Origin: Porphyromonadaceae bacterium CG2_30_38_12
GTDB taxonomy: Bacteria; Bacteroidota; Bacteroidia; Bacteroidales; Paludibacteraceae
Length of the DNA: 37,336 nucleotides
Direction of reading: 5' to 3'
NCBI GenBank assembly: GCA_001873635.1
Contig: MNZK01000044.1
Coordinates: 1 to 37,336 of the forward strand
Below are positions 1-10,250 of the stretch, one piece after another. The position numbers and the translations under genes were made by a program. The notes beneath the pieces were generated by a model, which worked only from the letters and a program-made list of their open reading frames with translations, ran no database searches and had not been told where the DNA came from. Each line of letters starts with the position of its first letter. Position 1 is the first letter of the stretch.

Positions 1-46
1 TGGTTTTACATATAGCCGGAATTTGGTGCAACCTGTATCTATTTAC

Positions 47-82
47 AAAAAAAAAGTTGCAGGCAACAAACCTGCAACTTTT
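47..82 (-). terminator. Rho-independent terminator downstream of rpsA
   Basis: Inverted repeat AGTTGCAGG-caacaaa-CCTGCAACT; an A-run on + strand at 47-55 becomes the T-tract on the minus strand. Confidence 0.8.
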
Positions 83-116
83 CATTCCATCTATTTGTCT
101 AAATTTAATCGGTTAT

Positions 117-2351
117 TTAAGCTTTTGGAGCTTCTTCAGCATCTGCTACTTCTGCTTCTGCTTTAACTTCCTCAGTTTTAACCTCAGCTTTAACTTCAGC
201 TTTAACTTCAGCTTTAACTTCAGCAATAACTTCTTCAGCAACTGCTTCTACTTTCGTTTCAGCTTTTGTTTCAGAAGCATCTTTCAATTCTTTTGCTTTT
301 TTAGTGGCTTTTGCAGCCGTTTTGGCAGCAGCTTCAACCATTTGGTCTTTCAAATCGGCTAATGACTGAATGTCTCCTAAGGTTGTTTTCTCCATAGAAG
401 CAGCTGGAGCAACAGTTTCTTCTTTTTTAGCTTTTTTAGGAGCAACTTTTTTGGTCGCCGATGAAGTTTTTTGTTCTACTTTTTCGCCTGATAATTCTGC
501 TTTTACAGCGCGTTTTACATCTTCAAATACACGGCTGTGCGATACGATTATGCGTTTTGCGTCTTTGTTGAATTCAATTACTTTAAAAGCTAATTTTTCG
601 TCTGCTTGAGCTTGAGCACCATCTTCTTTTACCAAATGTTTTGGAGTTGCAAAACCTTCAACGCCATAAGGCAGAGAGATTACTGCACCTTTGTCGAGCA
701 ATTCTATGATTACACCATCGTGAATGCTATCTACGGTAAACATGGTTTCCAATACATCCCATGGATTTTCTTCCAATTGTTTGTGTCCTAAGCTCAAACG
801 TCGGTTCGATTTGTCGATTTCTAATACCTGAACATCTATTTCGGCACCAATTTGTGTAAATTCTGATGGGTGTTTTACTTTTTTAGTCCACGATAAGTCT
901 GAAATGTGAATTAAGCCATCAACGCCTTCTTCTATTTCAACAAACACACCGAAGTTTGTAAAGTTACGTACTTTAGCTACATGTTTACTTCCTACCGCAT
1001 AGCGATCTTCAATACTTTCCCAAGGATCTGATTTCAATTGTTTCACACCTAAGGACATTTTGCGTTCGTCGCGGTCTAAAGTAAGTATCACTGTCTCAAT
1101 TTCATCGCCTACTTTTAGGAAGTCCTGAGCCGAACGTAAATGTTGCGACCAGCTCATTTCCGAAACGTGAATTAATCCTTCTACGCCAGGAGCTATTTCT
1201 ACAAATGCACCATAATCAGCCATAACCACTACTTTCCCTTTTACTTTGTCTCCAACTTTCATGTCGGCACTTAAAGCATCCCATGGGTGTGCGCTTAATT
1301 GTTTCAAGCCTAAGGCGATACGTTTTTTCTCATCATCAAAGTCAAGAATTACAACGTTTAATTTCTGATCCAATGAAACAATTTCTTCGGGATGAGACAC
1401 CCGTCCCCACGAAAGGTCTGTGATGTGAATTAGACCATCTACGCCGCCAAGGTCAATAAATACACCATACGAAGTGATGTTTTTAACGGTACCTTCCAAT
1501 ACCTGACCTTTTTGCAATTTACTGATAATATCTTTTTTCTGATTTTCAAGTTCTGCTTCAATAAGCGCTTTGTGTGATACAACAACATTTTTGAATTCGT
1601 GGTTAATTTTGATAACTTTGAATTCCATGGTTTTGTTTACGAATACATCGTAATCGCGAATAGGTTTCACATCGATTTGTGAACCTGGTAAGAATGCTTC
1701 GATACCAAATACATCAACGATCATACCACCTTTGGTGCGACATTTTACAAAGCCTTTCACAATTTCTTGCGATTCGAGTGCTGCGTTCACGCGATCCCAC
1801 GAGCGGGTTGCACGTGCTTGTTTGTGCGAGAGAATTAATTGACCTTTTTTATCTTCTTGGCTTTCAATGTAAACTTCAATTTTGTCGCCAACAGCCAAAT
1901 CTGGATTGTAGCGAAATTCGCTCATGGGAACAACGCCGTCCGATTTGTAACCAACGTTTACAACTACTTCGCGTTTGTTTATTGAGATAACGGTACCCTC
2001 AACTACTTCTTTGTCTTTGATAGCGTTCAGGGTGTTTTCGTACACATTTTTAAGGGTTTCTTTTTCCTGTGCGCTGAGCACTTCCCCTTTTTCGTAAGCG
2101 TCCCAGTCAAAATCGACATCAATGTGGATAGATGCAGGTGCTGCAACTGCGAATTGACGGGCTGGTACTTCTTCAATTATTTCTTCAACTACTTCTTGAG
2201 CAGGCACTTCGGCTGCTTCTTCAACTACGTTTTTTTCTTCGGCAGCAACTGCTTCCACAGTTTCTACTTCTTCTTCTACGGTTGGAACTATTTCCACTGT
2301 TTCCTCTACGGTTGGAATTAATTCTTCCGATAGATTTTTGTTTTCTTCCAT
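117..2351 (-). CDS. rpsA: 30S ribosomal protein S1 with extended low-complexity N- and C-termini
   Basis: Repeated S1 domains (e.g. GTVKNITSYGVFIDLGGVDGLIHITDLSWGRVSHPEE). Start set at MEENKNLSEEL (2351), because the tracked upstream start at 2435 would overlap the promoter. Confidence 0.95.
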   Translation of the reverse strand: MEENKNLSEELIPTVEETVEIVPTVEEEVETVEAVAAEEKNVVEEAAEVPAQEVVEEIIEEVPARQFAVAAPASIHIDVDFDWDAYEKGEVLSAQEKETLKNVYENTLNAIKDKEVVEGTVISINKREVVVNVGYKSDGVVPMSEFRYNPDLAVGDKIEVYIESQEDKKGQLILSHKQARATRSWDRVNAALESQEIVKGFVKCRTKGGMIVDVFGIEAFLPGSQIDVKPIRDYDVFVNKTMEFKVIKINHEFKNVVVSHKALIEAELENQKKDIISKLQKGQVLEGTVKNITSYGVFIDLGGVDGLIHITDLSWGRVSHPEEIVSLDQKLNVVILDFDDEKKRIALGLKQLSAHPWDALSADMKVGDKVKGKVVVMADYGAFVEIAPGVEGLIHVSEMSWSQHLRSAQDFLKVGDEIETVILTLDRDERKMSLGVKQLKSDPWESIEDRYAVGSKHVAKVRNFTNFGVFVEIEEGVDGLIHISDLSWTKKVKHPSEFTQIGAEIDVQVLEIDKSNRRLSLGHKQLEENPWDVLETMFTVDSIHDGVIIELLDKGAVISLPYGVEGFATPKHLVKEDGAQAQADEKLAFKVIEFNKDAKRIIVSHSRVFEDVKRAVKAELSGEKVEQKTSSATKKVAPKKAKKEETVAPAASMEKTTLGDIQSLADLKDQMVEAAAKTAAKATKKAKELKDASETKAETKVEAVAEEVIAEVKAEVKAEVKAEVKTEEVKAEAEVADAEEAPKA
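185..220 (-). repeat. 12-bp tandem repeat (CAGCTTTAACTT) encoding VKAE repeats in the S1 C-terminus
   Basis: Three perfect 12-bp units with degenerate flanking copies. Confidence 0.85.
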
Positions 2352-2424
2352 TACAGAAAATTGGTTTTTTAATGCTAATAAATTAGCGGGTTTGACATTA
2401 TAATTATTTGTAAAAAATTGACTG

Positions 2425-2432
2425 CAAAGATA
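2425..2432 (-). promoter_or_regulatory. Bacteroidetes-type -7 box (TATCTTTG) for rpsA
   Basis: CAAAGATA on + strand upstream of the rpsA start, matching TAnnTTTG. Confidence 0.6.
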
Positions 2433-2442
2433 CAACTTTTTT

Positions 2443-4500
<2,058 letters not shown>

Positions 4501-4568
4501 TCATTTTGTAAGGGCAAAGATAAAACAATTCTTTGTCAAATTTGATACAGCTTTGTTCATTGAAATAC

Positions 4569-4609
4569 ATTTCCTACCATTTCGATGTTTTTCCTTTTAT
4601 TTCCTACCA
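4569..4609. repeat. Direct repeat ATTTCCTACCA x2 (30-bp period)
   Basis: Identical 11-mers at 4569-4579 and 4599-4609 in the ligA upstream intergenic region. Confidence 0.6.
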
Positions 4610-4854
4610 AAATGTAAGAATTTCGTATTCAATTAGTTAAAAATAAAATTGGCAAAATAATATCTTAGAACTAATATTGAAAATTAAGGTATTGCTATAG
4701 AGATACTTATTTTTTTTAGTTTTTCTGATTTATGTTCAGACTTCTATTACTCTCGTAATTTAGTTTGCTACTGTTTCATAATTTAGCATCAAATCTGTAC
4801 GAGGAAAATATGTTTCAGTTTGTTTTTAAAAGCAGACATAAAACTTTTACAGCA

Positions 4855-4986
4855 TTATTTGCTCGAGGAGTTTATAAAGAGTGTAAGCGTATGGTCAATT
4901 TTTACAATATTTTTGTGTTTCTCGAGTTCCTGAATGATTTTTCGTCCCTTTGCCGTGCTTACATCTTTGTGTGCTGTAACTTTCAT
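4855..4986 (-). CDS. Small hypothetical protein (MKVTAHKDVSTAKGRKIIQELEKHKNIVKI...)
   Basis: Protein-like charged/helical composition, directly downstream of the Nif11-like ORF on the same strand; internal Met at 4986 preferred over the tracked start at 5046. Confidence 0.5.
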   Translation of the reverse strand: MKVTAHKDVSTAKGRKIIQELEKHKNIVKIDHTLTLFINSSSK

Positions 4987-5074
4987 GATTGGTTGGCTTT
5001 TTTGTTGATCCAAATCTACAACGTTTTTTTGATAAAAACACTTCAATTACATCAAATGTACGTGGCGCTTATGA

Positions 5075-5314
5075 TTACCGAAACAACTGATACCATGCCT
5101 TTATTTCTTTTACGCACCCGGCTTGCTCGTAAGTTTGGCACTTAATTTCCAGTACATTAAAAGCATCTTCAATTTCAGCATGCGTAAAACCTATTTGTTG
5201 CGCCGCCATTCCTTGAAGTAATTCGGCTTGAAACTTAAATGTGTAACACGATTTCAGAAAATCATTATCCAAATCTACTTTTGATATAAAGTTTATTGCG
5301 TTTTGTAAGCTCAT
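5075..5314 (-). CDS. Nif11-like domain small protein
   Basis: MSLQNAINFISKVDLDNDFLKSCYTFKFQAELLQGMAAQQIGFTHAEIEDAF fits the Nif11 pattern: short helical protein, F-x(2)-K, then GF-(T/D)-x(2)-E. Internal Met at 5314 preferred. Confidence 0.6.
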   Translation of the reverse strand: MSLQNAINFISKVDLDNDFLKSCYTFKFQAELLQGMAAQQIGFTHAEIEDAFNVLEIKCQTYEQAGCVKEIKAWYQLFR

Positions 5315-5374
5315 TTTTGTTAAGTTTATAAGGTTTGTAAAGTTATTAATTAAAAGAATCATCAGCTTATTAAA

Positions 5375-5449
5375 TCATTTTTTCTCTTCGTCGCAAACAT
5401 CTGTTTCGCAGGTTGTGCATTCGCCACCACAAACCGTTGCCAATTCCAT
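5375..5449 (-). CDS. Cys-rich 24-aa peptide MELATVCGGECTTCETDVCDEEKK (not in ORF track)
   Basis: Translated by hand from the minus strand; ATG 5447-5449, TGA at 5375-5377. TACCTTTG -7-like box upstream; Nif11-like ORF follows on the same strand. Confidence 0.4.
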   Translation of the reverse strand: MELATVCGGECTTCETDVCDEEKK

Positions 5450-5493
5450 AGCAGATTCGTGGCTGTATAAATCCAATTTTTTGTGTATCAGCA

Positions 5494-5501
5494 CAAAGGT
5501 A
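5494..5501 (-). promoter_or_regulatory. -7 box (TACCTTTG) for the Cys-peptide/Nif11-like cluster
   Basis: CAAAGGTA on + strand, about 45 bp upstream of the Cys-peptide ATG. Confidence 0.45.
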
Positions 5502-5603
5502 AATATAGCTTTCGCAAGTAAATTAATTGAAAATCATTCTATTATAAAATCTGTGATTTTGATACGTGTTTATTCATCAAATACGTATTGTGTTTTATAA
5601 AGA

Positions 5604-5643
5604 TTTTGTGGAACTTTGTGTAAATACTTTGTGGAACTTCGTG
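5604..5643. repeat. Two degenerate direct repeats TTTTGTGGAACTTTGTG / CTTTGTGGAACTTCGTG
   Basis: Units at 5604-5620 and 5627-5643, 23-bp period. Confidence 0.7.
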
Positions 5644-5970
5644 TTATAGTTTTTTTTATTACATAAAAATTACAAAGAAGTCACAACATTCACAAAGTGA
5701 TAAATTTAAATACCGGTCAATTAAAACTGCTCTTTTCCAAAATTGCTTTCCAATTTTTTCTTCAATTTGCTATTGGTATTTATAAAGTAGTTAGCTGTAA
5801 ATTCAATAATTTATCTTTTGCGTAGGTATTCAGTTTCCTGAAAAAATAGCTGTTTGCTCGAATTGCTATAAATATGCGTGTTTAAACCTTCCATATTTGA
5901 ACCTATGTTTAACTTGTTTTTTCAAAGCCATAATACGATGAAATAAAGAAAAAATTACAAATGTACTGTT

Positions 5971-6012
5971 AAAAAAAATCCTGCTGAAAAATTAATCAGC
6001 TGGATTTTTTTG
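5971..6012 (-). terminator. Hairpin terminator downstream of pepT
   Basis: AATCC-t-GCTGA...TCAGC-t-GGATT stem flanked by an A-run and a T-run. Confidence 0.7.
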
Positions 6013-6038
6013 TGAACTATTTTAATCAGCGCATTATC

Positions 6039-7265
6039 TTATGCTTTATTACCCATTATTTCTGCAATTTTCACAATAATCATCATAGCTTTTTCCATCG
6101 ATTGCACTGGAACATATTCAAAACGTCCGTGGAAATTATGACCACCTGCAAAAATGTTTGGACAAGGAAGACCATCAAACGAAAGACGTGCGCCATCGGT
6201 GCCACCACGTATTGGTTTCACATCAGGTTTCACCCCAACAGCTTCCATGGCTTCGAATGCTAAATCTACAATATGCATCACGGGTTCTACTTTTTCACGC
6301 ATGTTGTAGTACTGGTCGCGCATTTCAACTGTGGCTGTGCCTGCGCCAAACTCAGCATTAATTTTATTTGCTAAATGTTCAATTTCTTTTTTTCGACGTT
6401 CAAACCTATCACGGTCGTGGTCGCGAACAATGTAGCTTAAGGACGATTGTTCTACGGTGCCTTCCATGCCTACCAAGTGATAAAAGCCTTCGTAGTCCTG
6501 GGTGTGCTCGGGGGTTTCGTGGCGTGGAAGCATGGACGCAAATTGATGTGCTACACGCATGGAATTGAGCATTTTGTGCTTGGCATATCCGGGATGAACA
6601 TTCATACCCCGAAAGGTGATTTTAGCTGCAGCTGCATTAAAGTTTTCATATTCGAGCTCGCCTATTTCGCCGCCATCCATGGTGTAAGCCCATTCAGCGC
6701 CAAACTTAGGCACATCGAAATGGTCGGCGCCTTGCCCAATTTCCTCATCGGGCGTGAAACCTACACGTATTTTACCGTGCTTAATTTCTGGATGTTCAAT
6801 TAAATATTCCATTGCCGAAACAATTTCAGTTAAGCCTGCTTTATCGTCGGCGCCTAACAAGGTTGTGCCATCTGTAACTACAATATCTTGTCCAACGTAT
6901 TGTCGTATTTCTGGAAATTTATTCGTTTCCAGTGTAATTTGCTTTTCTTCGTTGAGCAAAATATCATTGCCATCATAGTTTGTCACTACGCGCGGTTTCA
7001 CGTGTTTAGCAGTCATGTCGGGACTGGTATCCATGTGCGACACAAAGCCAATAGTCGGAATTGTTTTGTCCGTATTTGCTGGTAAAGTTGCCATTACGTA
7101 GCCATTGGAATCTAATTCAACATCCTGAAGTCCTATCGTTTTAAGTTCTTCTACTAAGTATTGAGCAAACACCATTTGTCCTGGTGTACTTGGTGTCATG
7201 TGAGTGTTTTCGTCCGATGTAGTTGTAAAACTCACGTATTTAAAAAATCGATCTACTATATTCAT
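6039..7265 (-). CDS. pepT: Peptidase T (tripeptidase, M20 family)
   Basis: [70 protein letters not shown]. Confidence 0.96.
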   Translation of the reverse strand: MNIVDRFFKYVSFTTTSDENTHMTPSTPGQMVFAQYLVEELKTIGLQDVELDSNGYVMATLPANTDKTIPTIGFVSHMDTSPDMTAKHVKPRVVTNYDGNDILLNEEKQITLETNKFPEIRQYVGQDIVVTDGTTLLGADDKAGLTEIVSAMEYLIEHPEIKHGKIRVGFTPDEEIGQGADHFDVPKFGAEWAYTMDGGEIGELEYENFNAAAAKITFRGMNVHPGYAKHKMLNSMRVAHQFASMLPRHETPEHTQDYEGFYHLVGMEGTVEQSSLSYIVRDHDRDRFERRKKEIEHLANKINAEFGAGTATVEMRDQYYNMREKVEPVMHIVDLAFEAMEAVGVKPDVKPIRGGTDGARLSFDGLPCPNIFAGGHNFHGRFEYVPVQSMEKAMMIIVKIAEIMGNKA

Positions 7266-7310
7266 TTTATTTTATTTTGTTTTATTAAATGTATTCAAGT
7301 CCCAATTTGT

Positions 7311-8480
7311 TCAAACTGCCAGCTCGTAAATTTTAGTAACATCTTCTTCGGTTAATTTTACAAAATTTCCCAACGTTTTGCCAGCTAAGCCTAAGTTTTT
7401 GACTAAAACAGGAATGTCGGCAGCACGGGCTCCTAAAGAAGCAAAACGAATGGGCATACCAAGTGAGCTTACAAATTTTTCGTAACAGGCAATGCCTTCT
7501 AATGCCGTGTTTTCAGGTTCCTGAAAATCCATACTACATCCCCAAACGCGCACGGCAAATTGTGCAAAGCGCATCACATCGTGTTTCATAACATATTTCA
7601 TCCAAGCCGGAAACATAACAGCCAAGCCAGCACCATGAGCTACATCGTACAATCCCGAAAGCTCGTGTTCCATTTGGTGCGTGCTCCAATCGCTCAAGCG
7701 GCCTACTCCGCAGGTGTCGTTGTGAGCTACCATACCAGCCCACATGAGGTTGGCGCGCGCATCGTAGTCCAAAGGATTTGCCAATGCTTTAGGTGCTTCG
7801 TTGATAACGGTTAGCAATATTCCTTCGGCAAGGCGATCGGAAATTTCAACGCGTTTGGAGTTTGTGAAATAACGTTCCATGACGTGTGCCATCATGTCGG
7901 TAGCACCACAGGCGGTTTGAAATGGTGGCAGGGAGCATGTCAGCTCGGGATTGAGAATAGAAAATGCAGGTCGTAGCACTTCGCCACCGGTGGCACGCTT
8001 CAATATTCCGTTTTCGTGCGTAATTACCGAACCACTCGAACCCTCGCTGCCAGCAGCTGTGAGAGTAAGTATAGTGCCTATGGGCAATGCTTTTTCTACT
8101 ATTTTTTTTCCTGTAAAGAAATCCCAAAAATCACCGTCGTACAAAGCTCCAATGGCAATTGCTTTTGCGGAGTCAATCACACTACCACCGCCAACAGCAA
8201 GTACAAAATCGATGTTGTTTTCTTTACATTGTTCAATGCCTTTATATACCAATCCGCTACGAGGATTGGGCACAACGCCACCCAATTCGGTAAACCATAT
8301 ACCGGCATTTGCGAGCGATTTTTTTACGCGAGCAAGCAATCCGCTTTCAACTACCGAGCCACTACCATAGTGAATCAGAACCCGCGTTCCTTTAAATTTG
8401 CGGACATAATCGCCGGCTTCGTTTTCACGCGATTTGCCAAATACAAAATAGGTTGGACTGTAAAAATTAAAATTATCCAT
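7311..8480 (-). CDS. Iron-containing alcohol dehydrogenase (butanol dehydrogenase-like)
   Basis: GGGSVIDSAKAIA, GSEGSSGSVIT, DWSTHQMEHELSGLYDVAHGAGLAVMFPAWMKY; start at MDNFNFYSP (8480). Confidence 0.93.
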   Translation of the reverse strand: MDNFNFYSPTYFVFGKSRENEAGDYVRKFKGTRVLIHYGSGSVVESGLLARVKKSLANAGIWFTELGGVVPNPRSGLVYKGIEQCKENNIDFVLAVGGGSVIDSAKAIAIGALYDGDFWDFFTGKKIVEKALPIGTILTLTAAGSEGSSGSVITHENGILKRATGGEVLRPAFSILNPELTCSLPPFQTACGATDMMAHVMERYFTNSKRVEISDRLAEGILLTVINEAPKALANPLDYDARANLMWAGMVAHNDTCGVGRLSDWSTHQMEHELSGLYDVAHGAGLAVMFPAWMKYVMKHDVMRFAQFAVRVWGCSMDFQEPENTALEGIACYEKFVSSLGMPIRFASLGARAADIPVLVKNLGLAGKTLGNFVKLTEEDVTKIYELAV

Positions 8481-8518
8481 ATTTTTTTTGATGTTAAATT
8501 GTTTATTTATGTAAACCA

Positions 8519-8526
8519 CAAAGATA
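8519..8526 (-). promoter_or_regulatory. -7 box (TATCTTTG) for the alcohol dehydrogenase
   Basis: CAAAGATA on + strand upstream of the 8480 start. Confidence 0.6.
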
Positions 8527-8590
8527 CAATTTCTTTCCTATTTTGTTGCTTTTTTAAAGTATTTTCAGCAATTTAGAAAAAGTTTTTCTA

Positions 8591-8614
8591 TCTATCTTTC
8601 ACACGAAAGATAGA
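8591..8614. promoter_or_regulatory. Perfect 10-bp inverted repeat TCTATCTTTC-acac-GAAAGATAGA
   Basis: Read directly; lies upstream of the alcohol dehydrogenase promoter. Confidence 0.6.
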
Positions 8615-9003
8615 CATTGGGGCTGTTACTCAAAAAAAATCTTCTCACCTTTTAATACACAGCTTACTATAGTGTCCCAATGGATTCTACTCAAGCAGCG
8701 AATTGGTAAAGGCAACAGCTTTTTTGTAAAACAGCAATTAATTCAGCAAATTTAATGCTAATGAAAAACCTTCACATCCTTACTCTTTATTTTTTTAAAG
8801 GGTGTGAGAAATATTATCGTTCTAAAATAATTATTTAAGATTAAACACGAATACATAAACTCACAAATTCTTGTTTTAAAAAAATAGAGCAATCACGGAG
8901 TAAAACTACAAGCAATTTTTTTGATATTAAACAGCCTACAATAACTTCAAAATATAAATTGTAACTGAAATTTAATACTAAAAAAGTTGTTAGTAAATAA
9001 TTA

Positions 9004-9023
9004 ATGTCGTATTTTTGCGACAT
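9004..9023. promoter_or_regulatory. Candidate ArsR operator enclosing the ars promoter -7 box
   Basis: ATGTCG-TATTTTTG-CGACAT: the 8-nt spacer is itself a TAnnTTTG box; arsR ATG at 9038. Confidence 0.65.
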
Positions 9024-9037
9024 AAAACATAATAACA

Positions 9038-9364
9038 ATGATAAAATCAGAAGTGTTTGATAATGAGCTACAAAAATTAGCAAATTTTGCGAAAGTAATT
9101 TCACATCCCGCACGTTTAGCGATATTGAAGTATTTGGCACAAACCAAAACTTGTATTTCGGGAGATATATCCGACCATTTGCCCTTGAGTCGCACTACCG
9201 TTTCGCAGCATCTGAAAGAATTGCGCGACATGGGATTGATACATGGCGAAATAGAGGGAGTGAAGATTAATTATTGTTTATGTGGTAGCTCTATTAAAGA
9301 ACAAATCGCAAATTTCGATGCTTTTTTCAGCACTATTACTGTTCAGGAATTTAGTTGTAAATAA
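9038..9364 (+). CDS. arsR: ArsR-family transcriptional regulator
   Basis: Winged HTH: ISHPARLAILKYLAQTKTCISGDISDHLPLSRTTVSQHLKELRDMGLI. Confidence 0.9.
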   Translation: MIKSEVFDNELQKLANFAKVISHPARLAILKYLAQTKTCISGDISDHLPLSRTTVSQHLKELRDMGLIHGEIEGVKINYCLCGSSIKEQIANFDAFFSTITVQEFSCK

Positions 9365-9376
9365 AAACTCAATCTT

Positions 9377-9766
9377 ATGATTATAAAAGAAATAATAGCC
9401 CACGAGGCAAATGCATTACTCAACGAAGGTGCATTATTAGTAGATGTACGTGAAAAAGACGAGGTGTTTCAAAAATCGTTTCAGATAGATGGCGTTGAGA
9501 ACATGCCATACAGCACATTCGATGAAAATTACATCGATTTGCCCAAAAACCAAAAAATTGTTTTAGCATGTCATTTAGGCATACGAAGTTTACGTGTAGC
9601 TCAATTCCTTTTGAATCAAGGTTGGGACGAAGCTAAAATCTTTAGTTTGGATGGTGGAATAGATGCCTGGCAAGCTGCAGGTTTACCAGTTAAAAAAGCA
9701 CCACGCTCATTTACGTTTGCAAAACCTACTTCGTCTTGTGGCTGTGGGAGTGGTGGATGCTGCTAA
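9377..9766 (+). CDS. Rhodanese-domain protein with C-terminal Cys-rich tail
   Basis: Rhodanese core LVDVREKDEVFQKSF...IVLACHLGIRSLRVAQFLLNQGW...LDGGIDAWQAAGLPV; tail SSCGCGSGGCC. Confidence 0.9.
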   Translation: MIIKEIIAHEANALLNEGALLVDVREKDEVFQKSFQIDGVENMPYSTFDENYIDLPKNQKIVLACHLGIRSLRVAQFLLNQGWDEAKIFSLDGGIDAWQAAGLPVKKAPRSFTFAKPTSSCGCGSGGCC

Positions 9767-9805
9767 ACAAAATTTTAAATTAACTCATTTTTAAATTCAA
9801 ACTTT

Positions 9806-10231
9806 ATGAAAGTATTAATTCTTTGTACCGGAAACTCATGCCGTAGCCAAATGGCACACGGCTTTTTACAATCGTTCGACTCCACCATCACGGTGTGTTC
9901 GGCGGGCACACAAGCCTCAGGCAAACTCAACTCCAATGCGGTGGCAGCAATGAAAGACGCCGGCATTGACATTAGTTATCACCCCTCCGATTCCGTTGAG
10001 AAATACCTCAACGATGAATGGGATTATGTTATCACTGTTTGCGGTGGCGCAAACGAGGAATGCCCTGCATTTTTTGGAAAAGTAAAACATCGCCTACATA
10101 TTGGATACGACGATCCGAGCCATGTAGTGGGCACAGACGAATTTATCTGGAGCGAATTTATCCGTGTACGTGACGAAATTAAAGCAGGTTTCTATAAGTT
10201 TTATATGGAAGAAATTAAACCACAGTTATGA
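9806..10231 (+). CDS. arsC: Arsenate reductase, low-molecular-weight phosphatase type
   Basis: N-terminal P-loop [38 protein letters not shown]. Confidence 0.93.
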   Translation: MKVLILCTGNSCRSQMAHGFLQSFDSTITVCSAGTQASGKLNSNAVAAMKDAGIDISYHPSDSVEKYLNDEWDYVITVCGGANEECPAFFGKVKHRLHIGYDDPSHVVGTDEFIWSEFIRVRDEIKAGFYKFYMEEIKPQL

Positions 10232-10250
10232 ATTTTCAAATCTTCAAATC

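Noticed and set aside
150-232. CRISPR-like short repeat array
   Set aside because: 12-bp in-frame tandem repeats with no spacers; encodes VKAE repeats in S1.
57-362. Plus-strand F/S-rich ORF over the 3' end of rpsA
   Set aside because: Antisense artefact of the VKAE/A-rich repeat region.
4765-5145. Plus-strand 126-aa ORF
   Set aside because: Antisense to the Nif11-like/small-protein ORFs, F/C-rich composition, no recognisable domain.
5719-5945. Possible decayed minus-strand gene (MALKKQVKHRFKYGRFKHAYL*... and SYFFRKLNTYAKDKLLNLQ in another frame)
   Set aside because: Protein-like fragments in different frames interrupted by stops; too short and ambiguous to call a pseudogene without homologues.
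7951-8370. 139-aa plus-strand ORF inside the alcohol dehydrogenase gene (also 8016-8576)
   Set aside because: Antisense shadow ORFs of a well-supported CDS.
7311-8480. Alcohol dehydrogenase as the lactaldehyde reductase of the rha/fuc pathways
   Set aside because: Located about 18 kb from rhaA with different flanking motifs; sequence resembles butanol dehydrogenase-type enzymes and no shared operator was seen.
8841-9231. Minus-strand ORFs over arsR and its upstream region
   Set aside because: Overlap the ars promoter and arsR on the opposite strand; low-complexity composition.
10164-10250. Upstream N-terminal extension of the ACR3 transporter
   Set aside because: Would overlap the arsC 3' end; the Met at 10251 gives the expected hydrophobic N-terminus.
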